Source of the DNA: an uncultured Pelagibacteraceae bacterium | GTDB taxonomy: Bacteria > Pseudomonadota > Alphaproteobacteria > Pelagibacterales > Pelagibacteraceae | Reading direction: 5' to 3' | NCBI GenBank assembly: GCA_902614905.1 | Contig: CACMMN010000001.1 | Coordinates: 96,827 to 160,826 of the forward strand | Length of the DNA: 64,000 nt | Shown here: one piece after another, positions 49,373 to 59,714 of the stretch | Layout: each line of letters begins with the position of its first letter | Numbering within the stretch: the first letter of the stretch is position 1 | Program-made: the position numbers and the translations under genes | The notes under the pieces: generated by a model | Seen by the model: only the letters and a program-made list of their open reading frames with translations | The model's database searches: none | Told to the model about the DNA's origin: nothing

Positions 49373-51313
49373 ATGAACAAAGTTTTGTCTCAGGCTATCA
49401 AGAAAGCTGTCTCTGATTTTAAACCGAGGATTGAAATAAAGGATAAAAACAAAGGTCCAGACCTTTTCTCCTTGAATGATAGCACAGAGCTATTTCAAAA
49501 TTCAAAAGGTATCACAATAAAAATAGACAGAACTAGAGATGATAATTTAACCGACTTTGGTAAAGCAACATTAAATGATAGATATTTAGGAGAAAACGAG
49601 TCTTTTCAAGATTTATTCGCTAGAGTTGCTAGTCACTATGCAGACGACAACTTGCATGCACAAAGATTATATAATTATATTAGTAATCTTTGGTTCATGC
49701 CTGCAACACCTGTTTTGTCAAATGGTGGCACTACAAGAGGTTTGCCAATCTCATGTTTTCTAAATGAAGCAAATGATAGTTTACAAGGCATCCTAGGACT
49801 TTGGAGTGAAAACGTTTGGTTAGCAGCAAGAGGCGGTGGAATTGGAAGTTATTGGGGCAACTTAAGATCAATAGGTGAAAAAATTGGTAGAGTAGGCAAA
49901 ACATCAGGAATTATTCCTTTCATAAAAGTTATGGACTCTCTTACAATGGCTATCAGCCAAGGCTCGTTAAGAAGAGGCTCAGCTGCATGTTATTTACCAA
50001 TCGATCACCCTGAGATCGAAGAATTTATTGAGATGAGAAGACCAACTGGAGGTGACCCAAACAGGAAGTCACTTAACTTGCATCATGGTGTATTAGTATC
50101 AGATGCATTTATGAGAGCAGTAGAACTTGATGAAAAGTGGGCACTAAAAAGTCCAAAAGACGGAGCAGTTCAGCAAACTGTATCGGCAAGAAATTTATGG
50201 ATAAGATTACTTACAGCAAGAATTGAAACAGGAGAACCTTATATAATTTATATTGATACTGTTAATAGACAAATACCACAACATCACAAATTAGCAGGAT
50301 TAACAGTTAAGACTTCAAATCTTTGTAGTGAGATAACTTTGCCAACAGGTATTGATAAAGAAGGAAGAGATAGAACAGCTGTTTGTTGTTTATCTTCTTT
50401 AAATGTAGAAAAGTATGATGAGTGGAAAGATGATGAAAAATTTGTAGATGATGTGATGAGATTTTTAGATAATGTTCTTAGTGATTTTATAAAGAATGCT
50501 CCTAAAGAGTTCAGTGATGCTGTATATTCTGCAACCAAGGAAAGAAGTGTTGGCCTTGGTGTCATGGGTCTTCACTCGTATTTTCAAAAAAAAATGATAC
50601 CTCTAGAGTCTGTAATGAGTAAAGTTTGGAACAAGAAAATATTTGAAAACATTCAAAATAAGGTAGACAAATCTTCAAAGGATTTAGCTGAAGAGAGAGG
50701 TTCTTGCCCTGATGCAGAAGAATATGGTTTTAAAGAAAGATTCTCAAATAAAACAGCAATAGCTCCAACCGCATCTATATCCATTATATGTGGCGGCACT
50801 TCTCCAGGTGTTGAGCCAATAGCTGCGAATAGTTATACACATAAAACACTTTCAGGATCTTTTAATGTTAGAAACAAATATTTAAAAAAATTGTTAGATA
50901 AACATGGCAAAGATAATGATGAAATTTGGTCAAGTATTACAACAAATCAAGGTTCAGTTTCTCATTTAGATTTTTTAACGAAAGAAGAGAAAGATGTATT
51001 TAAAACAGCTTTTGAGCTTGACCAAAGATGGCTTGTAGACTTAAGCGCTGATAGAACACCGCACATATCACAAGCTCAATCGATTAATTTATTTTTACCT
51101 GCTGATGTTCATAAGAAAGATTTACATCAAATTCATTTCCAAGCTTGGAAAAAAGGTTTAAAAAGCCTTTATTACTGTAGGTCAAAATCAATACAAAGAG
51201 CTGAAAATGTTAACGATGCAAATTCAACAGACATTACAGCTAATGTTTATAAATCAAAAAACCAACAACAACCAGAAGAAAACAAATATGAGGAGTGTTT
51301 ATCATGTCAGTAG
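49373..51313 (+). CDS. nrdA: Ribonucleoside-diphosphate reductase large (alpha) subunit
   Basis: 646 residues, about 110 shorter than E. coli NrdA. The catalytic set is present: GLPISCFL (first active-site Cys), TSNLCSEI (Asn, thiyl Cys and Glu), APTASISIICGGTSPGVEPI, and the C-terminal redox pair CLSC just before the end. The N-terminal segment before the barrel is only about 90 residues and shows no recognisable ATP-cone, so dATP overall-activity control may be absent. Makes dNTP precursors with NrdB. SD is AAGGGAG 5 bases before ATG. Confidence 0.93.
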   Translation: MNKVLSQAIKKAVSDFKPRIEIKDKNKGPDLFSLNDSTELFQNSKGITIKIDRTRDDNLTDFGKATLNDRYLGENESFQDLFARVASHYADDNLHAQRLYNYISNLWFMPATPVLSNGGTTRGLPISCFLNEANDSLQGILGLWSENVWLAARGGGIGSYWGNLRSIGEKIGRVGKTSGIIPFIKVMDSLTMAISQGSLRRGSAACYLPIDHPEIEEFIEMRRPTGGDPNRKSLNLHHGVLVSDAFMRAVELDEKWALKSPKDGAVQQTVSARNLWIRLLTARIETGEPYIIYIDTVNRQIPQHHKLAGLTVKTSNLCSEITLPTGIDKEGRDRTAVCCLSSLNVEKYDEWKDDEKFVDDVMRFLDNVLSDFIKNAPKEFSDAVYSATKERSVGLGVMGLHSYFQKKMIPLESVMSKVWNKKIFENIQNKVDKSSKDLAEERGSCPDAEEYGFKERFSNKTAIAPTASISIICGGTSPGVEPIAANSYTHKTLSGSFNVRNKYLKKLLDKHGKDNDEIWSSITTNQGSVSHLDFLTKEEKDVFKTAFELDQRWLVDLSADRTPHISQAQSINLFLPADVHKKDLHQIHFQAWKKGLKSLYYCRSKSIQRAENVNDANSTDITANVYKSKNQQQPEENKYEECLSCQ

Positions 51314-52314
51314 TTAAAAAAGAGGAAAGCGCAAAAATTATTCAACCAAAAAAAATGGGATTATTAGTTGAAAATCCAGTCTATAAGCCATTTAGATATC
51401 CATGGTGTTATGATGCATGGCTTACACAACAAAGAATCCATTGGTTACCTGAAGAAGTACCACTCGGTGATGATGTTAGAGACTGGCAAAAAAATTTATC
51501 ACAACCCGAGAAAAACTTAGTTACGCAGATTTTTAGATTTTTTACGCAAGCAGACGTCGAGGTTAACAACTGTTATCTTAGACATTACACTACGGTTTTT
51601 AAACCAACAGAAGTTTTAATGATGATGACTGCGTTCGCTTCTATGGAAACAGTTCATGTCGCAGCGTATTCTCATTTGTTAGATACAATCGGCATGCCAG
51701 AGTCTGAATATTCGGCTTTTATGAAATATAAAGAAATGAAAGACAAGTATGATTATATGCAAGGCTTTAATGTTAATTCTAAAGAGGACATTGCAAAGAC
51801 AGTAGCAGTTTTCAGTGCTTTTACAGAGGGTCTACAACTATTTGCAAGTTTTGCAATTTTATTAAACTTTCCAAGACATAATAAACTTAAAGGTATGGGT
51901 CAGATTGTAACTTGGTCAGTTAGAGATGAAACTCTTCATTGTAATTCAATGATAAGAATATTTAAAGAGTTCATTAAAGAAAACCCAGAAATTTGGACAC
52001 CAAAACTTAAGAAAGAAATTTATGATGCATGCAGAACAATAGTTGAGCACGAGGATGCATTTATTGATTTAGCTTTTGAAATGGGTCCAATGGAAGGATT
52101 AACTGCTCAAGAGGTTAAGGATTACATCAGATTCATTGGAAATAGAAGGTTGGTTCAATTAGGTTTAGAACCAATTTATGATGTGGAAAAAAACCCGTTA
52201 ACATGGTTAGACACTATGCTAAATGCAGTTGAACATATGAACTTCTTTGAAGGAAGAGCTACAGAGTATTCAAAAGCCTCGACCCAAGGAAGTTGGGTAG
52301 AAGCTTTTTCTTAA
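51304..52314 (+). CDS. nrdB: Ribonucleoside-diphosphate reductase small (beta) subunit
   Basis: 336 residues from the ATG at 51304, which has GAGGAG about 10 bases upstream; the track start at 51295 is a GTG three codons earlier. Iron and radical residues are visible: E-x2-H-x3-Y in SMETVHVAAY (two ligands and the tyrosyl-radical Tyr), TEGLQLFASF (Glu), and VRDETLHC (Glu and His). Presence of Tyr supports a class Ia-type diiron-tyrosyl radical. Overlaps nrdA by 10 bp. Confidence 0.93.
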   Translation: MSVVKKEESAKIIQPKKMGLLVENPVYKPFRYPWCYDAWLTQQRIHWLPEEVPLGDDVRDWQKNLSQPEKNLVTQIFRFFTQADVEVNNCYLRHYTTVFKPTEVLMMMTAFASMETVHVAAYSHLLDTIGMPESEYSAFMKYKEMKDKYDYMQGFNVNSKEDIAKTVAVFSAFTEGLQLFASFAILLNFPRHNKLKGMGQIVTWSVRDETLHCNSMIRIFKEFIKENPEIWTPKLKKEIYDACRTIVEHEDAFIDLAFEMGPMEGLTAQEVKDYIRFIGNRRLVQLGLEPIYDVEKNPLTWLDTMLNAVEHMNFFEGRATEYSKASTQGSWVEAFS

Positions 52315-52315
52315 T

Positions 52316-52942
52316 TTGAAATATAAAAAATATTTTAGAAAAACCAGCTTAAAACAAAAAAATATTGGGGATCTTTTTTTGGATATTATCCAGAAAAAGA
52401 ACCCTAGAACTTTCCTTGAGATAGGAATATTTCACGGCGTGACAGCAAGGAATGTATGCGAATTAATGTTTAAAAACCATGGAGAAAATTTTAATTATAT
52501 AGGTATAGATATTTTTGATGATAGTAATGCTTATGATAAAGAAGTAGTGCCTTCAAAAACTTTTAATAATCCATTTAAAACCTTTTATTTCAGATATATA
52601 AAAAAACAAAATCCGTATAGTTTGATTGCTGTCGAAGATCTTTTGTCAAAGTTTAAAAAAAATATAAAAATTATCCAGGGAGATACTAATCAAATATTAC
52701 AAGAGGCTAGTCTAAAAAATATAGACTTTATTTTTATTGATGGTGGCCATGATTACAAAACAGTAAAAAATGATTTAGAGCAAAGCTTTAAAATAATTAA
52801 TAAAAATGGAACTATTTTATGTGATGATTGGAATTTGAGCCAAGCTTTGGGCGTGAGGGAAGCAATAAAAGATTTTTCAAAAGAAAAAAATATTAATTTT
52901 GAAATTGTGCACGAGAGATTTGCTCAATTTAATTTACAATAA
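52316..52942 (+). CDS. Class I SAM-dependent methyltransferase
   Basis: 208 residues. Motif I FLEIGIFHGVTARNV, then YIGIDIFDD and IDFIFIDGGHDYKTVKNDLE, ending VREAIKDF. The GGHDY motif is that of the TylF/Methyltransf_24 group of small-molecule or surface sugar methyltransferases. The start TTG is one base after the nrdB stop, so it may be coupled to nrdAB. Target unknown. No gap to the convergent citrate-synthase-type gene. Confidence 0.78.
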   Translation: MKYKKYFRKTSLKQKNIGDLFLDIIQKKNPRTFLEIGIFHGVTARNVCELMFKNHGENFNYIGIDIFDDSNAYDKEVVPSKTFNNPFKTFYFRYIKKQNPYSLIAVEDLLSKFKKNIKIIQGDTNQILQEASLKNIDFIFIDGGHDYKTVKNDLEQSFKIINKNGTILCDDWNLSQALGVREAIKDFSKEKNINFEIVHERFAQFNLQ

Positions 52943-54067
52943 TTATCTTTGGTTTAACGGTACAACTTTACGATAGGAACTACCTTTATAGCTTGCAAGT
53001 GGTCTTATTAACTTGTTCGCAGCATGTTGTTCAAGAATATGCGCTGACCATCCTGTAATTCTAGATATGACAAAGATAGGTGTGAAAAAGTCTGTATCGA
53101 AGCCCATTAAATGATAAGTAGGTCCTGTAGGGTAGTCTACATTTGGATATATGTTTTTTCTATCAATCATAACTTTTTCTACAATGTCATATATTTTTTC
53201 AAATTTTTTGTCTTTTTTAACTTTTGCAACTTTAGCAAAATACTCCCTCATCGTAGGCACTCTGGAGTCTCCACTCTTATAAACTCTATGACCAAAACCC
53301 ATTACAACGGCTTTTTTGTCCAAAGCATTATTGATCCATTTAAGTGCATTTTCTGGTTTTTTAATTTTATTCATCATATGCATAACTTCTTCATTTGCAC
53401 CTCCATGTAATGGCCCCTTTAAACTAGCTATAGCACCAGTAATTGCACCATGTATATCTGATAAACTACTTGTGATAGTTCTAGCTGTAAAAGTTGACAC
53501 GTTAAAACTATGCTCAGCATATAAAATTAAAGACACGTCAAACGCTTTTACTATTTCTTTGTTTGGAACTTCTCCAAAACACATGTAAAAGAAATTTTCT
53601 GAAAATGATAGATTGCTTTTAGGGCTTATTATTTTTTTACCTTTTCTAAGTCTATAAAATGCTGCTAAAGCAGTTGGAGTCTTCGCAAAAATTCTCATGA
53701 CTTTCCTCATATTGGCTTTAGGTGAATTATCTTTAGTTTCTTTATCCTCAAGACCCATAATACTTACTGCTGTTCTTGCCACATCCATTGGATGAGATTT
53801 TTTTGGAAAATTTTTAATACTATCTAGAAGTGATTTTGATAATTTTCTTTCCTTTCTTTCGATTTTTTCAAAGCTTTTTAGCTGTTTATTATCTGGTAGT
53901 TCACCATTTAGAATTAAATATGCGACTTCCTCAAATTTACATTTTGCACATAAATCTTGTGCAGCATAACCTCGGTAAGTAAGAGAGTTAATTTCTGGCA
54001 TTACTTTAGAAACTTCTGTTTCATCAACAACAATTCCTAATAAACCTTTTTTAATATCTTCTGTCAT
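52943..54067 (-). CDS. prpC: 2-Methylcitrate synthase / citrate synthase
   Basis: 374 residues of citrate synthase fold. LYAEHSFNVSTFTART and GPLHGGANEEVMHM (catalytic His), then GFGHRVYKSGDSRVPTMREYF (second His) and DTDFFTPIFVISRITGW with the catalytic Asp. The length and position next to prpB and prpD favour condensation of propionyl-CoA with oxaloacetate. Last gene of a four-gene minus-strand operon; one-base overlap with prpB. Confidence 0.88.
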   Translation of the reverse strand: MTEDIKKGLLGIVVDETEVSKVMPEINSLTYRGYAAQDLCAKCKFEEVAYLILNGELPDNKQLKSFEKIERKERKLSKSLLDSIKNFPKKSHPMDVARTAVSIMGLEDKETKDNSPKANMRKVMRIFAKTPTALAAFYRLRKGKKIISPKSNLSFSENFFYMCFGEVPNKEIVKAFDVSLILYAEHSFNVSTFTARTITSSLSDIHGAITGAIASLKGPLHGGANEEVMHMMNKIKKPENALKWINNALDKKAVVMGFGHRVYKSGDSRVPTMREYFAKVAKVKKDKKFEKIYDIVEKVMIDRKNIYPNVDYPTGPTYHLMGFDTDFFTPIFVISRITGWSAHILEQHAANKLIRPLASYKGSSYRKVVPLNQR

Positions 54068-54963
54068 TATTTATGTCCATCTGTATTAAAATTATAAATT
54101 TTTTTATCTAGTGAATTATATTTTTTATAATCGACTAAATCGTACAATCTACTTCTAGTTTGCATTTTATCAATAACGTTTTTTTGATGTCCATCCTTAA
54201 AAATGACCTTTAGACCTTCTTCGACACTTTTCATGGCTAGTCTTTGTGTGGTAACTGGATAAATCACGATATTATAGCCTAAATTTTCTAATTCTTTATA
54301 GTTTAATAGGTCTGATTTTCCAAACTCAGTCATATTGGCAAGCAGATATGAATTAAGACTTTTTCTAACTTTTTCAAATTCCTTTTTATCTTTTAATGCC
54401 TCAGGAAATATTATTTCTGCTCCAGCATCAATATAAGCTTTACATCTTTCAATCATTTTATCGATACCTTCAACACCTTTTGCATCTGATCTTGCAATAA
54501 TTTTAAAATTCTTGTCCTTTTTTGTCTTAACGCATTCTTTAATTTTATTTACCATTTTCTTTGTAGAAATAAGTTCTTTATTATCAAGATGACCACATCT
54601 TTTTCTTTCTACCTGATCTTCAATATGTACAGCAGCCACCCCAAATTTTTCAAAAGTATTTATAGTTTTTTTACACGATTTAAAACCCGTGTCGATGTCA
54701 ACAATTGTAGGTAGGTTTGTAACTCTTGCAATTTGTTTTGACCTATTGCTAACATCCTCTAATGTAGTTAATCCAATATCTGGATACCCAAGATCGTTAG
54801 ACATCACTCCACCGGATACATAAACAGCATCATAACCTATTTCCTCAATTACTTTAGCTGTCAAAGGATTGTACGCTCCTGGAACTCTTAATATTTTTCC
54901 ACTTTTCAATTTTTTAACAAAATCTTTTCTTTTTTCTTTAATTTTTTTTTTTACAAAGTGCAT
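54067..54963 (-). CDS. prpB: 2-Methylisocitrate lyase
   Basis: 298 residues of the ICL/PEPM superfamily. VYVSGGVMSNDLGYPDIGL, VDIDTGFK (metal Asp) and the isocitrate-lyase-type signature KRCGH with catalytic Cys are visible. Cleaves methylisocitrate to pyruvate and succinate. One-base overlaps with prpC and prpD suggest strict co-translation. The N-terminus ([20 protein letters not shown]) is very basic. Confidence 0.9.
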   Translation of the reverse strand: MHFVKKKIKEKRKDFVKKLKSGKILRVPGAYNPLTAKVIEEIGYDAVYVSGGVMSNDLGYPDIGLTTLEDVSNRSKQIARVTNLPTIVDIDTGFKSCKKTINTFEKFGVAAVHIEDQVERKRCGHLDNKELISTKKMVNKIKECVKTKKDKNFKIIARSDAKGVEGIDKMIERCKAYIDAGAEIIFPEALKDKKEFEKVRKSLNSYLLANMTEFGKSDLLNYKELENLGYNIVIYPVTTQRLAMKSVEEGLKVIFKDGHQKNVIDKMQTRSRLYDLVDYKKYNSLDKKIYNFNTDGHK

Positions 54964-56465
54964 TAAAAAATTCCAATTTTTTTATTTTTTTTAATATTTT
55001 TTTTATTAATTACAATGTTTAATTTGTTTAATTGATTAGATCTTAATTTTTTTAAATTTTGAACATCTTTTAAAAATCTATCAGATTCTTTTTTAGTAAT
55101 TACTCCTTTGGTTAAAGTTAGGAATTTATTAATATAGTTTGGTCTTTTAAAAGGTCTAGATCCGTAAGGGTGAGCATCAGCTACACCTTGCTCCTCTATA
55201 ATTTTTTTATTATTTTTTAACGTAACAATAACTTTCGCACCGAATGCCTTATTTTTTGGGTTAGGATCATGGTATCGTCTAGTCCATTTCTTATCCTCAT
55301 GAGTTCTTATAGATCTCCATATTTTTAGAGTACTTTTTCTTCTAGCTCGTGCTTTACTGTAAGATTTTACATGATGCCAATTGGCATCCTCTAAGGCGAC
55401 AGCAAAAATATACATTATAGAATGATCCAAGGTTTCTCTGCTTGCATTTGGATCCATCTTTTGAGGATCATTAGCTCCAGTTCCTATAACATTATGAGTA
55501 TGATGACTTGTGTGTATATCTATTTTTTTAATATCATTAAGATTTTTAATTCTTCGGTTTAGTTTTTTTGCAAGATCTATCAATGCCTGTGCCTGATATT
55601 CTGCAGAATATTCTTTAGTGTAAGTTTCTAAAATTGCTTTCTTTTCCTCATTTTTTTTTGGTAAAGGAATTTTATACAAAGCTTTTTTTCCATCTAAAAT
55701 TCTTGCAACAACACTATCTTCACCTTCATATATTGGACTTGGAGCTCCTTCTCCTCTCATGGCTCTATCTACTGCCTCTATACCAAGTTTACCTGCATGT
55801 GCAGGTGCGAAAGCTTTCCAACTTGATATTTCACCTTTTCTAGATTGTCTAGTTGATATAGTTGTATGCAATGCCTGTTGTATTGCCTGGTAAATAGTTT
55901 CTGTTTTTAAACCAAGCATAGTACCTAGACCAGCCGCAACACTTGGACCTAAATGAGCAATATGATCTACTTTATGCTTATGCAAACATATACCTTTAAC
56001 AAGATTAACTTGCACTTCATAAGCTGTAATAATACCTTTTATCAAATTTAAACCAGAAATTTTCTTTTGTTGTGCAACTGCGATCAAGGCAGGTATATTA
56101 TCACCTGGGTGACTATAATCTGCAGCTAGAAAAGTATCATGAAAATCTAATTCTCTCACAGCAGTACCATTTGACCATGCTGCCCATTCACAATCAAATT
56201 TTTGATTAGAATTTATTCCGAATATAGTAGCACCATTTTTTCTAGAATGTTTCATAGCCATTTCCCTAGATGAAATAACTGCTTTTCTATTTATTGATGC
56301 AATAGCTACCGATGCATTATCGATAATTCTATTAATTACCATTTCTACAGATTTATTATTTAATTTCGCACTATCGCTAGCTAACTCAGCTAATTTCCAC
56401 GCTAATTGTTTTTTTTTAGGGAGTTTAACTTTAGATGGATAAACTTTTAACTTATGTATTATCAT
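54963..56465 (-). CDS. prpD: 2-Methylcitrate dehydratase (MmgE/PrpD family)
   Basis: 500 residues. [76 protein letters not shown] are PrpD signatures. Dehydrates 2-methylcitrate to 2-methyl-cis-aconitate. Starts inside the end of the phosphatase gene (14-bp overlap). With prpB and prpC, the methylcitrate route for propionyl-CoA disposal is complete except for an aconitase hydration step, which is probably done by housekeeping aconitase. No prpR regulator or prpE is seen here. Confidence 0.9.
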   Translation of the reverse strand: MIIHKLKVYPSKVKLPKKKQLAWKLAELASDSAKLNNKSVEMVINRIIDNASVAIASINRKAVISSREMAMKHSRKNGATIFGINSNQKFDCEWAAWSNGTAVRELDFHDTFLAADYSHPGDNIPALIAVAQQKKISGLNLIKGIITAYEVQVNLVKGICLHKHKVDHIAHLGPSVAAGLGTMLGLKTETIYQAIQQALHTTISTRQSRKGEISSWKAFAPAHAGKLGIEAVDRAMRGEGAPSPIYEGEDSVVARILDGKKALYKIPLPKKNEEKKAILETYTKEYSAEYQAQALIDLAKKLNRRIKNLNDIKKIDIHTSHHTHNVIGTGANDPQKMDPNASRETLDHSIMYIFAVALEDANWHHVKSYSKARARRKSTLKIWRSIRTHEDKKWTRRYHDPNPKNKAFGAKVIVTLKNNKKIIEEQGVADAHPYGSRPFKRPNYINKFLTLTKGVITKKESDRFLKDVQNLKKLRSNQLNKLNIVINKKNIKKNKKIGIF

Positions 56466-57147
56466 TTAAGTAATTCGAAACAATTTTTTCAATACCAACA
56501 AAATCTCTAATTAAGTGTTTATGAGGTATTTGATTTATATTTTTATCAGTGTAGCCATCTTCGACCAAAATAAAAGGAATATCAGCAGAGCTTGCAGCCA
56601 TACTATCAACTTCACTATCTCCAATCATTAATGATTTTTTTATATTTCCTTGCAATATATCAATTATATTTGTTATGTGCCTTGGATCTGGCTTACAATA
56701 ATCAAAAGTATTACTTCCTGCAACATAGTCAAAATAATCGTAAACATTAATTTTTTTTAAAAGATCTATAGCCAGATGTTCTTGTTTATTTGTGCAAACA
56801 GCTAATGAAATATTATTTTTTTTACTCCATTTTAAAAAATCCAAAACACCATTTAACAGTTTGCTTTCAACCACTATATTTTTTCCATAATAATCTATAA
56901 ACTCTTTAACCATCTCATCCTTAATTTTTTGATCAGTTATTTTGCTAAATTCCTTTTTAGCACTTCCCCAAATAGATCTTCCAATAAGCACACCAGCACC
57001 TTTGCCGACTAAATTTCTAATCTCTTCAGTAGTCTTAGATTCATATCCAAACTTTTTCATTACGTGGTTATGTGCCATCATCAGGTCTGGAGCTGTATCA
57101 ACTAAAGTGCCATCTAAATCTAACAAAACTGTATAATTTTGACTCAT
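56452..57147 (-). CDS. gph: HAD-family phosphatase (phosphoglycolate phosphatase-like)
   Basis: 231 residues. Nucleophile motif [16 protein letters not shown], motif II CTNK, motif III lysine in YCKPDP, motif [11 protein letters not shown]. The cap domain is C1 type (GKGAGVLIG). Most similar in layout to phosphoglycolate phosphatase; other 2-phospho-acid or nucleotide substrates are possible. First gene in the prpDBC operon, with a 14-bp overlap to prpD. Confidence 0.82.
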   Translation of the reverse strand: MSQNYTVLLDLDGTLVDTAPDLMMAHNHVMKKFGYESKTTEEIRNLVGKGAGVLIGRSIWGSAKKEFSKITDQKIKDEMVKEFIDYYGKNIVVESKLLNGVLDFLKWSKKNNISLAVCTNKQEHLAIDLLKKINVYDYFDYVAGSNTFDYCKPDPRHITNIIDILQGNIKKSLMIGDSEVDSMAASSADIPFILVEDGYTDKNINQIPHKHLIRDFVGIEKIVSNYLNDNT

Positions 57148-57216
57148 TCTAAAAGTATTATTAAGAAATAATTTGTGAATTAATTAAGATAGATACTCAA
57201 CTATAAGAAAAAATCA

Positions 57217-57825
57217 ATGAAACAAATAGATTTACAAAAAAAAATTAGAAATAAATTTATTAAACAGGGTGTTAAAATGATAGACCCAAATACAGTTTAT
57301 TTTTCTAAAGATACTAAAATTGGAAAAAATGTAACTATTGATCCTTTCGTTGTAATTGGATCAAAAGTAAAAATCAAAGATAACGCAAAAATTTTATCTT
57401 TTTCTCATATTGAAGGCGTTGTAATTAATGAAAATGTATCTGTTGGTCCATTTTGTAGGTTGAGACCAGGAACCATTTTAGAAAAGAATTCAAAAATAGG
57501 AAATTTTGTAGAAATTAAAAAAAGTAAAGTTAAGAAAAATTCAAAAGTTAGTCATTTAAGTTATATTGGAGATACAATCATTGGCACATCTGCAAATATT
57601 GGAGCTGGAACAATTACGTGTAATTACGATGGAGTTAAAAAAAGCAAAACTGTAATCGGTGATAATTCTTTTGTTGGTTCAAATTCATCTCTAGTTGCAC
57701 CAGTTAAAATTGGACGAAATTCTACAATTGGCGCAGGATCTGTAATTACTCAAAATGTTAAAGATGGAAATTTGTCTTTAACTAGATCAGCTCAATTACA
57801 ATCTAAGTATAAAAGAAAGAAATAA
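57217..57825 (+). CDS. Free-standing GlmU C-terminal acetyltransferase domain
   Basis: 202 residues. The sequence aligns to residues about 230-456 of bifunctional Glm[21 protein letters not shown] is the linker and the beginning of the beta-helix, [11 protein letters not shown] carries the catalytic His and [16 protein letters not shown] the acetyl-CoA-site residues. The N-terminal uridylyltransferase domain is missing; upstream is only a short gap and a gene on the other strand. It probably acetylates glucosamine-1-phosphate, with a separate nucleotidyltransferase supplying the second step. Followed after 3 bp by glmS, which gives the preceding substrate. Confidence 0.85.
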   Translation: MKQIDLQKKIRNKFIKQGVKMIDPNTVYFSKDTKIGKNVTIDPFVVIGSKVKIKDNAKILSFSHIEGVVINENVSVGPFCRLRPGTILEKNSKIGNFVEIKKSKVKKNSKVSHLSYIGDTIIGTSANIGAGTITCNYDGVKKSKTVIGDNSFVGSNSSLVAPVKIGRNSTIGAGSVITQNVKDGNLSLTRSAQLQSKYKRKK

Positions 57826-57828
57826 ATA

Positions 57829-59649
57829 ATGTGCGGAATTATAGGAATTAATAGCAATAAAGAAGTCACATCAACAATTTTAAACTCACTTAGAAAATTA
57901 GAGTATAGAGGATATGACTCAGCTGGTATTGCAACATTAAATAGCGGATATATTCAAGAAGTTAAGTGTGAGGGCAGAGTAGACAATCTCGAAAAAAATA
58001 TTATTAAAAATAAATTACTTGGAAATGTAGGCATTGGTCATGTTAGATGGGCTACTCATGGTATTCCTAGCACTTTAAATGCTCATCCTCACTCATCAGA
58101 CAATGTTTCAGTGGTTCATAATGGCATTATAGAAAACTCAACTTTATTAAAAAAATTTTTAGTTAAAAAGGGACATAGATTTAAATCTCAAACAGATACA
58201 GAGGTGATTGTTCATTTAATTACAGAATATTTAAAAAAAAATAATTTAATAGACACATTAACAAAAGTATTAAAAAAACTTCATGGTAGTTTTGCGTTAG
58301 GAATAATTTTTAAAGACGAACCAGACTTAATTGTTGGTGCAAGAAGAGGCTCACCATTAGCAGTTGGCTATGGTCCAGGTGAAAATTACCTAGGCTCAGA
58401 TTCTTATGCATTAAAATCTATGACTAATAAAATAACTTACTTAGATGATGGTGAATTTTGTATAATAAAAAAAACAGAAGTAAGTTTTTTTAATGAACAA
58501 GGAAAAAAAATAAATAAAAAGATACTTTCGTTAACAACTGATGAACAAAATTATGATAAAGGTGATTACAAACACTTTATGGCTAAAGAAATTGACGAAC
58601 AACCACTAACAATAAAAAATTGCATAAATGAATATATTGATAAAAAAAATAATGAAATAAGTATATTTAATTTTCCTTGGAAAATAAAAGATATATCATC
58701 AATTACATTAGTGGGTTGCGGGACTGCTTATCATTCTTGCTTGATTGCAAAATATTGGTTTGAACAACTTACATCTTTTGATGTTCATATAGATATTGCG
58801 TCAGAATTTCGTTACAGAAAAAATAGATTTAAAAAAGATAACTTATATATTTTTGTTTCTCAATCTGGAGAAACAGCTGATACTTATGCGGCTTTAGATT
58901 TATGCAATAAAAACAATATGAAAACATGTTCTGTTGTAAATGTAGTGGAAAGCTCAATTGCAAGAGACTCAAAATTTGTTTTACCGATACATTGTGGTCC
59001 AGAAATTGGTGTTGCCTCAACGAAAGCTTTTTTAGGACAAATGTTAGTACTTTATTTATTATGTCTTAAAATGGGTAAACTTAATGATGATATTAAGAAA
59101 AAAGATTACATTTCCAAAATCAAATGCTTATTAAATTTATCAAAAAATATAGAACTTTCTCTAAAATCTGAAAATGATATTCAAACCATATCTAATAGTT
59201 TTACAAATATAAAAGGTTCTATGTTTTTAGGCAGAGGTTACTCATATCCAATTGCGCTCGAAGGTGCACTTAAATTGAAAGAATTGTCTTATATTCATGC
59301 AGAAGGTTATCCAGCTGGTGAAATGAAACATGGTCCTTTGGCATTAATTGAAGATGGTATGCCAGTTGTAGTTATTGCTCCAAGAGATGATTACTACAAA
59401 AAAACAATGTCCAATATGCAAGAAGTTATAGCAAGAGGCGCTAAAGTTTTATTAATAACAAACAAAAGCACTGACGAGATATTCTCAGAAAATATTTGGC
59501 AAAAAATTGAGGTTGAGAATACAGACGATGATCTGTTGCCTTTTTTAATAACAATTCCACTTCAAAAATTAGCTTACTATACTGCTTTAAAAAAAGGTTA
59601 TGATATTGATAAACCTAGAAACCTAGCAAAATCAGTAACCGTAGAGTAA
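57829..59649 (+). CDS. glmS: Glutamine-fructose-6-phosphate aminotransferase
   Basis: 606 residues, normal length. Cys2 nucleophile in MCGIIGINS, glutaminase motifs RKLEYRGYDSAG, HVRWATHG and NGIIEN, then two SIS sugar-isomerase domains with CGTAYHSC, SQSGETADT and GYSYPIALEGALKLKELSYIHAEG. It makes glucosamine-6-phosphate, entering the same pathway as the preceding acetyltransferase gene. Downstream DAHP synthase is separated by 65 bp. Confidence 0.95.
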   Translation: MCGIIGINSNKEVTSTILNSLRKLEYRGYDSAGIATLNSGYIQEVKCEGRVDNLEKNIIKNKLLGNVGIGHVRWATHGIPSTLNAHPHSSDNVSVVHNGIIENSTLLKKFLVKKGHRFKSQTDTEVIVHLITEYLKKNNLIDTLTKVLKKLHGSFALGIIFKDEPDLIVGARRGSPLAVGYGPGENYLGSDSYALKSMTNKITYLDDGEFCIIKKTEVSFFNEQGKKINKKILSLTTDEQNYDKGDYKHFMAKEIDEQPLTIKNCINEYIDKKNNEISIFNFPWKIKDISSITLVGCGTAYHSCLIAKYWFEQLTSFDVHIDIASEFRYRKNRFKKDNLYIFVSQSGETADTYAALDLCNKNNMKTCSVVNVVESSIARDSKFVLPIHCGPEIGVASTKAFLGQMLVLYLLCLKMGKLNDDIKKKDYISKIKCLLNLSKNIELSLKSENDIQTISNSFTNIKGSMFLGRGYSYPIALEGALKLKELSYIHAEGYPAGEMKHGPLALIEDGMPVVVIAPRDDYYKKTMSNMQEVIARGAKVLLITNKSTDEIFSENIWQKIEVENTDDDLLPFLITIPLQKLAYYTALKKGYDIDKPRNLAKSVTVE

Positions 59650-59714
59650 TTTTTTTTATATTTACTATTCTAATTTGACATAATTTGGATATATATTCAT
59701 CTTAAGGTTGAAAT

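Noticed and set aside
53111-53588. Two overlapping plus-strand ORFs (99 and 90 codons)
   Set aside because: They lie entirely antisense to prpC, which has its full set of citrate-synthase motifs; their sequences look like shadow translations.
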